NCBI RefSeq assembly: GCF_900454685.1
Contig: NZ_UATM01000032.1
Span: forward strand, 496,001 to 560,000
DNA length: 64,000 bases
Direction: 5' to 3'
From: Peptoniphilus harei
GTDB lineage: Bacteria; Bacillota; Clostridia; Tissierellales; Peptoniphilaceae
Numbering within the stretch: the first letter of the stretch is position 1; each line of letters begins with the position of its first letter. Both the position numbers and the translations under genes were made by a program. Positions 1 through 7,481 of this stretch are shown piece after piece. The notes below the pieces were generated by a model. That model saw only the letters and a program-made list of their open reading frames with translations. It searched no databases and had not been told where the DNA came from.

Positions 1-1
1 A

Positions 2-298
2 AAAAATGGTTACAAGAATATAAATGCTGGACTTAATGAAATGTTAAGTGCTTGGGAAATTGGAAATAAGGACAAGATGATAAGTCTTTTATCAAGTGAT
101 GGGGACGAGGCTTCAGAAAAATTTAACGAGTCCCTCTTAAGTGAAAGAGACAAGAATATGGCCAAAAAAATTGACGCCATGCTAAAGGAAGATGGAGAAA
201 ATACTTATTTCATCTTAGTTGGTGCAGCCCACCTTGTTCCAGAAAATTCTGTAACAGGAATTTTAAAAGACATGGGTTATGAAGTTCTTGAAAAATAA
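2..298 (+). CDS. TraB/GumN family protein, C-terminal fragment
   Basis: The reading frame is open from the left edge and ends at a TAA at 296-298, so only about the last 98 residues are present and the start lies outside the window. The tail contains a run of the form ERDKNMAKKI followed later by FILVGAAHL and a closing MGYEV, which is the typical ending of TraB/GumN-type (TIKI fold) proteins, where an ER pair and a GxxH motif are conserved and thought to support a metal-dependent peptidase-like activity. The substrate is unknown. A hairpin terminator follows within 20 bases, so this is the last gene of its transcript. Confidence 0.7.
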   Translation, partial: KNGYKNINAGLNEMLSAWEIGNKDKMISLLSSDGDEASEKFNESLLSERDKNMAKKIDAMLKEDGENTYFILVGAAHLVPENSVTGILKDMGYEVLEK

Positions 299-314
299 AA
301 AATTGTGAAAAAAT

Positions 315-343
315 AAGACGAGGTCATTGGACTTCGTCTTTTT
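315..343 (+). terminator. Rho-independent terminator after the TraB-like gene
   Basis: An 11-bp stem (315-325 with 330-340, one G-U pair) closes a four-base loop and is followed by a run of T. Confidence 0.85.
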
Positions 344-397
344 ATGTGAATTTTTATAAACTTTTAATTTTTTATCTCAATAAAATAGATTGCAAAA

Positions 398-1642
398 TTA
401 TTTGCCAATCATCTCTCTCAAGATGACTTCGTCTGTCTCCTTCATACCCTCCATGGCAATGTGGCCCACAGTTTTTATCATCTCATCTATGTCTCCCTTT
501 ACGATTCCATCTCCTGCCTTAAAGGAGTTACCAGCCTTGGCTTGCTTGTAGGCCAAGAAGCCCATCTTTAGACTTGATGCAATTTTTATGGCGCAGGATT
601 CTTTTGCTCCGTCACAAATTAGGCCAGAGTTTGTTGCAAGGGCATTTGTTAAAATTTCCTTGATTAGGTCCTTGTCTTCATCTTCCATAAAGGCAAGGCC
701 ACAAACTGAAGCAGAACCTGCAGATACAACTCCGCAGTAGGCTGAAAGTTCGCCAATTCCTTCTTTTATATAAAGGCCAATTAGGTTGGCAAAAATAAGG
801 GATCTATAAAGTTTGTCTTTTTCTATATCATGGTCTTTGGCATAGATAATTATTGGGACAGAAACTGTTATCCCTTGGTTGCCTGATCCTGAGTTTATAA
901 CAACTGGTTTTTCACAACCTGACATTCTAGCATCAGAACCTGCAGCTGCATAGGCCACAAGTTTTTCAGAATACTTGTCTCCTGCTTCTTCTAAGACCAT
1001 CTTCCCAATATTTGCTCCCCAAGGATTTTCTATTCCTTCCTTGGCAATGGCGTAATTGTACTCGATTTCCTTGTCCAAGACGTCAATTATCTCGTCATAA
1101 TTTCCATTTTTTGCAAAATCATAAATTTTATCAAATGAAAGGTCAATCTTGTCTTCTTCTTTTATTTCTTCTTCCTTCTTTTCAAAAAGGACTTCATCAT
1201 TTAGACTTTCATAAATAATATTTGTGTGGAAGTCCTTGATGATGACGCGAGATTTTTTATCTCCCTTTTCCATGGCTACGTCGATATAGAGTCCCTTCTT
1301 CTCATGGAGGAGTTCAATGTCACAAAGTCCCTTATCTATTAGGTCATCAAGATATTCAAGCTTTGACTTGTCTACATCAGATAGGACCTCAAGTTTTTTT
1401 GTGTGGTCTCCCAAGAAGGCACCAGCTGCAAGAGAAATTTCAATTCCCTTTCTTCCATCAGTCCCTGGAACCTTTACACTATTTACATTTTTTATAATAT
1501 TGCCCGATAAGCTGGCCTTGATTTTATCTGGGTCCTCTCCCAAGATAAATCTTGCACGACTGGCTGCAAAGGCTAAAGCTATGGGCTCGGTACAACCAAA
1601 GGCCGGCACCATTTTTTCCCTTAAATATTTATTATAGTTCAT
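398..1642 (-). CDS. cyuA: L-cysteine desulfidase / serine dehydratase-like protein (CyuA/YhaM family)
   Basis: This 414-residue protein matches the UPF0597/CyuA family, which splits L-cysteine into pyruvate, ammonia and sulfide using an oxygen-sensitive [4Fe-4S] cluster. Visible family marks are the early GCTEP motif near residue 17, the central SGCEKPVVINSGSGNQG stretch, and later cysteines in AYCGVVSAGSASVCG and ICDGAKESC that fit cluster ligands and the active site. The length is normal for the family. It is a single-gene unit reading toward the left edge; its upstream gap (1643-1755) follows the terminator of the neighbouring dehydrogenase. It probably serves cysteine catabolism and sulfide release in the cytoplasm. 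L-serine deaminase activity is an alternative. Confidence 0.85.
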   Translation of the reverse strand: MNYNKYLREKMVPAFGCTEPIALAFAASRARFILGEDPDKIKASLSGNIIKNVNSVKVPGTDGRKGIEISLAAGAFLGDHTKKLEVLSDVDKSKLEYLDDLIDKGLCDIELLHEKKGLYIDVAMEKGDKKSRVIIKDFHTNIIYESLNDEVLFEKKEEEIKEEDKIDLSFDKIYDFAKNGNYDEIIDVLDKEIEYNYAIAKEGIENPWGANIGKMVLEEAGDKYSEKLVAYAAAGSDARMSGCEKPVVINSGSGNQGITVSVPIIIYAKDHDIEKDKLYRSLIFANLIGLYIKEGIGELSAYCGVVSAGSASVCGLAFMEDEDKDLIKEILTNALATNSGLICDGAKESCAIKIASSLKMGFLAYKQAKAGNSFKAGDGIVKGDIDEMIKTVGHIAMEGMKETDEVILREMIGK

Positions 1643-1755
1643 AAAAATCTCCTTATATTTAATCTATCTTTATTATAACAAAATAAGATAAGCTTTTCCT
1701 AATATTAAATTTATGAATTATTAGTTTTAGATTCTTATGTACAAATAAATTTTTT

Positions 1756-1786
1756 TAAAAAGAACCCAGTGAATCCACCGGGTCCC
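1756..1786 (-). terminator. Terminator of the iron alcohol dehydrogenase gene
   Basis: On the minus strand a stem built from ACCCGGTG and CACTGGGT, with G-U pairs, is followed by TTCTTTTT. It separates the dehydrogenase from the desulfidase gene. Confidence 0.75.
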
Positions 1787-1817
1787 ATCATAATTAGGAG
1801 TATTTGTATTTGTATTT

Positions 1818-2897
1818 TTATTTTTTTCCAAATTCATCTGCATAAAGGCAAGCTTCTATAAATTTATCTCGAGTCAAGGCTACACTAGACCTCTTCCATT
1901 CAAGAGTTTCTTCAATGTGGTCTGCCATAGTAAAAACATCCTCTCTCTTAAGACCCAAGTCTTCCAAGCACAATGCAAGGTCAAGCTTTTTGTTAAATCT
2001 AGCAATTTTTTCTAATTCTTCATAATTTTTGTCGTAAGCATGGAGGACTAAGACTCCAAAAGAAACCAAATAACCATGAAGGTATTCTCCCTTTCTTTCT
2101 ATTAGGGTTGAGAGATTAAAAAATACATGCGCAAGAGAAGAATTATAATAATAATCTTCCCCATTAGTTAAGTTAGAAATATAGCCTGTGTTTATTAAAA
2201 TTTCACTTGCAATAGATTCAACAGACCTTGAAACTTCCTTATTCTTAACATCCCTTAGACCTTCTTCACCATATTTTATTAGGGTGTCTTGAGATGATTC
2301 TGCTAAACTAAGGCCCATTGTGGCTACAAAATCAATAGGATCATCATTTTGTGATGCAAATAAGACCTCAGCCTTCTTGCTAATTCCATCTCCAATTCCC
2401 GCCCAAAAATATTCTTCTGGAGCCTGGGCTATAGTTTCTATTTCCACAAAAATATGGACTGCAGCTGGTGTTGGTTCGTACTTTAAAAAGGATCCATCAT
2501 CATTATAAACAACTGCTATTGCTGTCCCTCCAGCACAGTTGGAACAAATTGTAGGAAATGAGATGCAGGGTTTTCCAAGATAATAGGAGAGGACTTTTAC
2601 TGTATCAAGGGCCTTGCCCCCACCTATTCCAAAAATTACATCTGCTTCTAATACCTCTTTTTTATTTTTAAGAGCTTCAATATTTTTAAGTGTGCATTCC
2701 TTTCCATAAATAAATTCCCCAAGGATTTCTACACTTGAATCTCTCAGGCCATCTCTTATCTTTTGTGAAACTGCTTTAAGAGCTCTTTTTCCACCCACAA
2801 GGACAACTTTTTTAAATCCATAGGACTCCACTATTTGTCCCAGACCCTCATATTCTCTATTTGAAATACTATAATTTGGTAATCTAACTGTCTTCAT
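1818..2897 (-). CDS. Iron-containing alcohol dehydrogenase, glycerol dehydrogenase/HcxA-like
   Basis: The 359-residue protein belongs to the iron-dependent dehydrogenase family of GldA and E. coli HcxA (YbdH). It has an N-terminal Rossmann part with KKVVLVGGKRAL, the nucleotide-binding GIGGGKALDTVK near residue 90, and a helical C-terminal domain with the expected metal-ligand region (AGIGDGISKK, then the histidine in SLAHVFF and another in GEYLHGY). Substrate cannot be read from sequence: glycerol, glycerol-1-phosphate-like or 2-oxo/hydroxy acids are all possible. The start is set by the strong AAGGAGG 8 bases upstream. A T-box leader with its own terminator precedes the gene, so expression should respond to the charging of one tRNA, which is unusual for this family. 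Confidence 0.75.
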   Translation of the reverse strand: MKTVRLPNYSISNREYEGLGQIVESYGFKKVVLVGGKRALKAVSQKIRDGLRDSSVEILGEFIYGKECTLKNIEALKNKKEVLEADVIFGIGGGKALDTVKVLSYYLGKPCISFPTICSNCAGGTAIAVVYNDDGSFLKYEPTPAAVHIFVEIETIAQAPEEYFWAGIGDGISKKAEVLFASQNDDPIDFVATMGLSLAESSQDTLIKYGEEGLRDVKNKEVSRSVESIASEILINTGYISNLTNGEDYYYNSSLAHVFFNLSTLIERKGEYLHGYLVSFGVLVLHAYDKNYEELEKIARFNKKLDLALCLEDLGLKREDVFTMADHIEETLEWKRSSVALTRDKFIEACLYADEFGKK

Positions 2898-2921
2898 CTT
2901 TTTCCTCCTTGGGCACCTAAT

Positions 2922-3178
2922 AAAAAAAAACCCGTCTCTTTATATACAAAGAGACGGGATTCATAAACTCGCGGTACCACTCTAATTCATCTTAATGATG
3001 CACTTATCCAATAATGAACTTCTCTGTAACGGGAGATCCCGAAAACACTTACTTATTTAAACTTCATTTCAGCATTTTAGTTCAGTGGCCATTTTCAGTA
3101 AATTCAATTTTTTGCCTCTCAGCTAATGGCAATTCTCTGTAAAAACATTCTTCACTTACTTTTCCACTTCAAAACATT
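2922..3178 (-). promoter_or_regulatory. T-box riboswitch leader
   Basis: On the minus strand the leader has ACAGAGAA followed by a stem I-like hairpin, the invariant T-box bulge GTGGTACCGCG (complement of 2970-2980), and then an 11-bp terminator hairpin (2931-2941 with 2948-2958) with a U-tract of eight or more. The T-box family antiterminates when an uncharged tRNA pairs with a specifier codon. The likely specifier lies in GAAAATGGCCACTGAAC: alignment to the usual GAA-specifier-purine pattern gives AAT (Asn, 3091-3093 complement) or, shifted by one, ATG (Met, 3090-3092 complement). I cannot choose between them by eye. Confidence 0.9.
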
Positions 3179-3185
3179 TAAATAA

Positions 3186-3493
3186 ATATTAAATTCTAAA
3201 AAATTAGAAATTTTTAAATATTAAGTGCCATTTTAAATACTTCTAATTAAAAAGTCAATAGGTTTTTAAACAAAATTTTATTATTTTAAAATATTGTTTA
3301 ATTTAAATACAATTCAAATCCTTATTAAATCAACAAATTTCCTGATTTATTAAAATAAAAAATCATTAAATAAAATTAATAAATTTAGGACAAAATTATA
3401 AAATCAAATTAAAAAAATATAAATTTGTTTATTAAATTTTAAGATCATTTTAAAAATAAATAATATAATTTTCAAAATTTTTCTGATTTTCTC
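3186..3493. other. AT-rich intergenic stretch without visible genes
   Basis: About 300 bases of very AT-rich sequence lie between the T-box leader and the glpK terminator. I see no open frame with a ribosome-binding site and no strong hairpin. The T-box promoter must lie in its left part, but no clear -35/-10 pair stands out. Confidence 0.6.
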
Positions 3494-3530
3494 AAATAAA
3501 AAACCAGACCTAAGTAAAATAGATCTGGTT
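3494..3530 (-). terminator. Terminator of glpK
   Basis: A 10-bp stem (3502-3511 with 3521-3530, one G-U pair) is followed on the minus strand by a T-rich run. Confidence 0.85.
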
Positions 3531-3558
3531 AATATTTTAAATTTTATAAAAATTAAAT

Positions 3559-5046
3559 TTATTTTGCCCAATTCATGGAATATTTAACAGCTTCATGCCA
3601 TCTTGATATCTTTTTATTTCTCTCTTCTTCATCCATATCTGGATCGAAGCACTTATCTATGGCGTTATTTTCTCTTATTTCGTCAATATCTTTCCAAAAT
3701 CCTACAGCCAGCCCTGCCATATAACAAGCTCCTAAGGCAGTTAGTTCTACAACTTTTGGCCTTTCTATGTGGACATCAACTATGTCTGATAAAAACTTCA
3801 TCAAGAAGTTATTCTTGCTAACTCCACCGTCAACTGTCAGAGACCTGATCTTTGTCTTTGAATCCTCTTGCATGGCCTTTATTACATCGCAGGATAAATA
3901 GGCTATTGATTCTAGGGCAGCTCTCACTACATGATATTTATTTACGGACCCTGTAAGGCCTACTATAGACCCTCTGGCATATTGATCCCAGTAGGGAGCA
4001 CCCAGACCAGTGAAGGCTGGAATAAAGTAACAGTCGTTAGTATCTTCCACCTTGTTTGCCATGTATTCAGAATCATCTGCCTGGTCAATTATCCTTAAAT
4101 TGTCACGCATAAAGTCTATGCAAGATCCTGCCTCAAAGATTGAACCTTCGAGGGCATACTTTATTTGTCCGTCCATGGCCCAGGCTATAGTTGTCACAAG
4201 ACCATTTTGCGACCTAATTAGCTCATCACCTGTATTCATTAGGATAAAGGCTCCTGTTCCAAAGGTAGACTTTGCCATCCCCTTTTCAAAGGAAGCTGTC
4301 CCAAAAAGTGAGGACTGTTGGTCGCCAATTGCCCCTCCTATAGGTATTTCGCAACCAAGATACTTGGACTTACACTTGCCATAAACTTCACTAGAATTTT
4401 TTATCTCTGGAAGCATGGACTTTGGAATGTCAAAAATTTCAAGAAGTTCATCGTCCCACTTCTTTTCTTTTATGTTAAAGAGCATAGTCCTTGAAGCATT
4501 GGTATAGTCAGTTATATGGACTTCTCCATCTGTCAACTTATAAATAAGATAGGTCTCAACTGTCCCAAAGAGGAGGTCTCCCTTATCTGCTAATTCTCTT
4601 GCTCCTTCCACATTTTCAAGGATCCATCTGATTTTTGTCGCAGAAAAATAAGGGTCAATTACAAGACCTGTCTTTTCCCTAATAGTTTCTTCCAGGCCTC
4701 TTTCCTTTAATTCTTCACAATATTTTGCAGTCCTCTTACACTGCCAGACAATTGCATTGTAAACTGGCTCCATTGTCTTCTTGTTCCAGACAATTGTCGT
4801 TTCCCTTTGGTTAGTTATCCCAATTGCTGCTATGTCTTCGGGGTCAATTTCCTTCCTAGACATGGCTTCAACTGCTGTACCAATTTGCTTGGACCACAAG
4901 TCATCTGGCTCTTCTTCTACGTAACCAGGTTTTGGAAAGTGTTTAATCAGGTCCTTTTGGGCAACAGAAACTGGATTTCCCTTTTTATCAAAAATTATAG
5001 TTCTTGCAGATGTTGTACCTGCATCGAATGCCATTATGTATTTCAT
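3559..5046 (-). CDS. glpK: Glycerol kinase
   Basis: This FGGY-family kinase (about 495 residues, normal length) phosphorylates glycerol to sn-glycerol-3-phosphate with ATP. It shows the phosphate-binding start [22 protein letters not shown], the substrate loop near [19 protein letters not shown], and the C-terminal DGGVSKN signature with ERP[13 protein letters not shown]. The second of two adjacent ATG codons (5046) is preferred because GGTG sits 5 bases ahead of it and it gives the usual MKYIMAFD start. No glpF or glpD is adjacent, so the gene stands alone; the nearby glycerol-dehydrogenase-like gene is separately controlled by a T-box. Confidence 0.95.
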   Translation of the reverse strand: MKYIMAFDAGTTSARTIIFDKKGNPVSVAQKDLIKHFPKPGYVEEEPDDLWSKQIGTAVEAMSRKEIDPEDIAAIGITNQRETTIVWNKKTMEPVYNAIVWQCKRTAKYCEELKERGLEETIREKTGLVIDPYFSATKIRWILENVEGARELADKGDLLFGTVETYLIYKLTDGEVHITDYTNASRTMLFNIKEKKWDDELLEIFDIPKSMLPEIKNSSEVYGKCKSKYLGCEIPIGGAIGDQQSSLFGTASFEKGMAKSTFGTGAFILMNTGDELIRSQNGLVTTIAWAMDGQIKYALEGSIFEAGSCIDFMRDNLRIIDQADDSEYMANKVEDTNDCYFIPAFTGLGAPYWDQYARGSIVGLTGSVNKYHVVRAALESIAYLSCDVIKAMQEDSKTKIRSLTVDGGVSKNNFLMKFLSDIVDVHIERPKVVELTALGACYMAGLAVGFWKDIDEIRENNAIDKCFDPDMDEEERNKKISRWHEAVKYSMNWAK

Positions 5047-5206
5047 CATATCACCAAGTTTATTATAACATTTTAAATATTTTTTTCTTCCCTTTTGTAG
5101 TTTTAGTAAAAATTATGGACTTGTAATTTACAATTTACAAAATATTACAGACTTTTAAAATTTTTTAAATAACTAATAATTTTGCACTTACTAGTTTTTT
5201 TATAAG

Positions 5207-5296
5207 TTGCTAATCTAAAATTAACTAAGATAAATTTTATAAGTTCAAATTTTTTATCACTTGCTAATCTAAAATTAACTAAGATAAGTTTTATAA
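5207..5296. repeat. Two 36-bp direct repeats, period 54
   Basis: The units 5207-5242 and 5261-5296 both begin TTGCTAATCTAAAATTAAC and differ at only one base. They lie in the gap between the divergent-looking glpK start and the 3' end of the sigB-like operon. The left copy is 160 bases upstream of glpK. Function is unknown. Confidence 0.85.
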
Positions 5297-5300
5297 TCAC

Positions 5301-5330
5301 AAAAAAAGTGCCGGACAAACCGACACTTTT
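5301..5330 (-). terminator. Terminator of the gyrB-gyrA-sigB-like operon
   Basis: On the minus strand AAAAGTGTCGG pairs with CCGGCACTTTT and a T7 run follows, 15 bases after the last stop codon. Confidence 0.85.
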
Positions 5331-5344
5331 AATCTTTATTTATC

Positions 5345-6016
5345 TTATTTTTTGATATCTTTTTTCTTTTCTTTTTCTATTTTCTCATCGATTCTCTCAA
5401 CAGAAACAGTTTCTATTACACCACCACTTGCCATCTTGACAATTTGAAAGATGTATTCGCCATCGTCGACAATAACGCCAACTTCTGGCTCTTCTGCATT
5501 CTTTATGAGAAGACCCGCTACATAACCACCAATAGTCGTAGTTTCGCCTGCTTCTATATCAAATCCATACCTCTTGTTTAGAATCTTCATAGGAGTTGAT
5601 GCAGAGTACTCATTTTCATTTCCTTCAGCATCCATATTTACTCCTGTTAACAAGAACTTTCTAACAGCAAAGAGTACTGCTATGGCAATAGTTGCTATAA
5701 GTAAATCAAGCATAGTGTCAGAATAAACCAGCATCTTTCTAGAAATTACAAGCAAGATCAAGTGGATGATGTTGGTGTCTGTATGTGCAATCATAAGTAC
5801 CACAAACTCTATGGCTATTACTAACAAGAGGACGTGGGATAGAAAATTTTGGAATATTTCATAGGACAAGCCTGCATCACTTGTCAGTATCTTGAAGTAA
5901 TACTTCATTATATCTGGCACTGAAACAATTACTCCTGCTATAAGCATTATCGAAACAACTATTTCAAATGTATTCACTAATTTTAAAAGTGTAACCAGGT
6001 ATCTATTTCTATTCAT
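5345..6016 (-). CDS. PsiE-like membrane protein with C-terminal CorC/HlyC-type domain
   Basis: The 223-residue protein has about four hydrophobic helices in its first 125 residues, resembling PsiE (phosphate-starvation-inducible) membrane proteins. A soluble tail from about residue 148 reads KRYGFDIEAGETTTIGGYVAGLLIK and ends EVGVIVDDGEYIFQIVKMA, which looks like the transporter-associated CorC/HlyC domain. The start codon shares one base with the stop of the upstream sigma factor gene (TAATG), so it is translationally coupled and the last gene of the sigB-like operon. A role in sensing or reporting membrane stress to that system is only an inference. I cannot name a function from the fold alone. 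Confidence 0.6.
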   Translation of the reverse strand: MNRNRYLVTLLKLVNTFEIVVSIMLIAGVIVSVPDIMKYYFKILTSDAGLSYEIFQNFLSHVLLLVIAIEFVVLMIAHTDTNIIHLILLVISRKMLVYSDTMLDLLIATIAIAVLFAVRKFLLTGVNMDAEGNENEYSASTPMKILNKRYGFDIEAGETTTIGGYVAGLLIKNAEEPEVGVIVDDGEYIFQIVKMASGGVIETVSVERIDEKIEKEKKKDIKK

Positions 6017-6801
6017 TATACCTCCATAGTCTTAGCGACTTCTTTTTTCATCTTCTCCAAGACCTTCTTCTCAATTCTTGAAACTGTCATTTGAGAAATG
6101 TTTAATTTCTTGGCAATTACAACTTGAGTCTTCTTGTTGAAGTACCTGTCAATTAAAATGGTCCTTTCAACTTCGTCTAGGTTTTCCATAGCCTTCTTAA
6201 AAAAGTCATTGGATTCTATCTTGTCAAAATATTCTTCTTCAATTCCTATTAAATCAGATAAGTTGACTTCATTTTCATCTCCAGATTCATAAGTTACATC
6301 AAGAGATTGTGGAGTGTAGACCTTAGATGCTTCCATGGCCTCCATAACTTCCTCTGGAGTTGAATCCAAGTATTCTGCAATCTCGTCTATAGTTGGAGTC
6401 TTTTGGTACTTTTGTGAAAGACTCACAGTCGCATTGGAAATCTTTTTTGAAAGTTCTTGGATTCTCCTTGGGACCCTAATAGTCCAACCATTGTCCCTAA
6501 AATATTTTTTTATCTCTCCAATTATTGTTGGAGTGGCAAAGGAAGAAAACTCGAAGCCCTTTTCAGGGTCGTATCTCTCAATGGCATAGATTAATCCAAT
6601 AGATGCCACTTGATAGATATCATCATAATCTATTCCCCTGCCCGTATATTTTTTAGATAGGATTTCTGCAATGTAGAGGTGCTCTTCTATAAGAATATCC
6701 CTGATTTCTTGCTCTCTTGTCTTGTGATATTCATTAAAAAGTTCTTTTCTCTCTTCCTTTGTTAGTCTTCTATCTAAATTGTTGTATTCTTTTAAATTCA
6801 T
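6016..6801 (-). CDS. SigB/SigF-type alternative RNA polymerase sigma factor
   Basis: The 261-residue protein is a group 3 sigma-70 factor of the SigB/SigF/SigG type. Region 2 includes YDDIYQVASIGLIYAIERYDP and FSSFATPTIIGEIKKYFRDN, region 3 follows with IRVPRRIQELSKKI, and region 4 has a helix-turn-helix in KTQVVIAKKLNISQMTVSRI. It lies 8 bases behind an RsbW-like gene and an RsbV-like gene, the standard partner-switch arrangement for stress or sporulation sigma factors. No sporulation genes are visible, so a general-stress role is more likely. It is probably co-transcribed with gyrA. Confidence 0.88.
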   Translation of the reverse strand: MNLKEYNNLDRRLTKEERKELFNEYHKTREQEIRDILIEEHLYIAEILSKKYTGRGIDYDDIYQVASIGLIYAIERYDPEKGFEFSSFATPTIIGEIKKYFRDNGWTIRVPRRIQELSKKISNATVSLSQKYQKTPTIDEIAEYLDSTPEEVMEAMEASKVYTPQSLDVTYESGDENEVNLSDLIGIEEEYFDKIESNDFFKKAMENLDEVERTILIDRYFNKKTQVVIAKKLNISQMTVSRIEKKVLEKMKKEVAKTMEV

Positions 6802-6809
6802 AGCAACCC

Positions 6810-7160
6810 TTATAATTTTTTAGATAAAATAAATTTATTTCCATCAAAATGAGATTCATCTACAAGACAATCTATAATAGTCTTTGCAAGGGATAGGTCT
6901 TCAGATGCATCTAATTTTTCTTCATTAATCTCACTTACATAAATTTTTATATTTTTAGCTTCTTCTATTTCAAAGACCAAGTCTATATGGTCATCTTCGC
7001 CTAACTTGTGACAAATATTTAAAGTTTCTGTTACAGCCATCTTTAGGTCTTCTATCTCTTCTATGTCCCTATTTAGGATATTTAAGATTCCAGAAAGCAT
7101 AAGTCTAACTGTAGAAAAATATTTGGCATCATTGGGTATTTGGTATTTTAAAGTATCCAT
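6810..7160 (-). CDS. RsbW/SpoIIAB-like anti-sigma factor, degenerate
   Basis: Position between an RsbV-like and a SigB-like gene, plus an N-terminal pattern DLKMAVTETLN that resembles the N-box helix of GHKL anti-sigma kinases, mark this as an RsbW-type protein. I choose the ATG at 7160 (116 residues), two bases after the rsbV-like stop, with AGGGGG just ahead; an upstream in-frame ATG at 7190 would overlap rsbV. The protein is shorter than usual RsbW (about 140-160), its N-box spacing is off by one, and I see no DxGxG or later glycine-rich ATP-lid motif. It may bind sigma without kinase activity. Confidence 0.65.
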   Translation of the reverse strand: MDTLKYQIPNDAKYFSTVRLMLSGILNILNRDIEEIEDLKMAVTETLNICHKLGEDDHIDLVFEIEEAKNIKIYVSEINEEKLDASEDLSLAKTIIDCLVDESHFDGNKFILSKKL

Positions 7161-7161
7161 A

Positions 7162-7473
7162 CTACCCCCTGATTTCAAACATATCTTCAAGCTTAGTTAT
7201 CTTGAAGAGTTTCATAATTTGTGGATTTAGGTTTTCAATTACAATTTTATTATCATTTTTTTCTACTTCTTTTAGGATATAGATAAGAGATCCTAAGCCT
7301 GTAGAGTCTAAATATTCTAGTTCTTTACAATCAAATAAAATATCCTTCTTATCCTTTTCATAAAGTTTTATAGATTTTTCCTTGAATTTCTTTGTATTAT
7401 AAACGTCAAGTTCTCCCATTGGATATAATACTAAAAATTCATCAGTGTTTTTTGACTCTAATTTAAATTCCAT
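7162..7473 (-). CDS. Anti-sigma factor antagonist, STAS domain (RsbV/SpoIIAA-like)
   Basis: The 103-residue protein is a single STAS domain. It carries the phosphorylatable serine in LEYLDSTGLGSL near residue 60, the same context as the regulated serine of RsbV and SpoIIAA, and ends with ITKLEDMFEI as in the family. Unphosphorylated antagonists of this type capture the anti-sigma factor and release sigma. The start follows gyrA's stop by 8 bases with a GAGGA ribosome-binding site, so it is read with the gyrase genes. No PP2C phosphatase (RsbU/P) or RsbX is in the window. Confidence 0.88.
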   Translation of the reverse strand: MEFKLESKNTDEFLVLYPMGELDVYNTKKFKEKSIKLYEKDKKDILFDCKELEYLDSTGLGSLIYILKEVEKNDNKIVIENLNPQIMKLFKITKLEDMFEIRG

Positions 7474-7481
7474 AAATCCTC

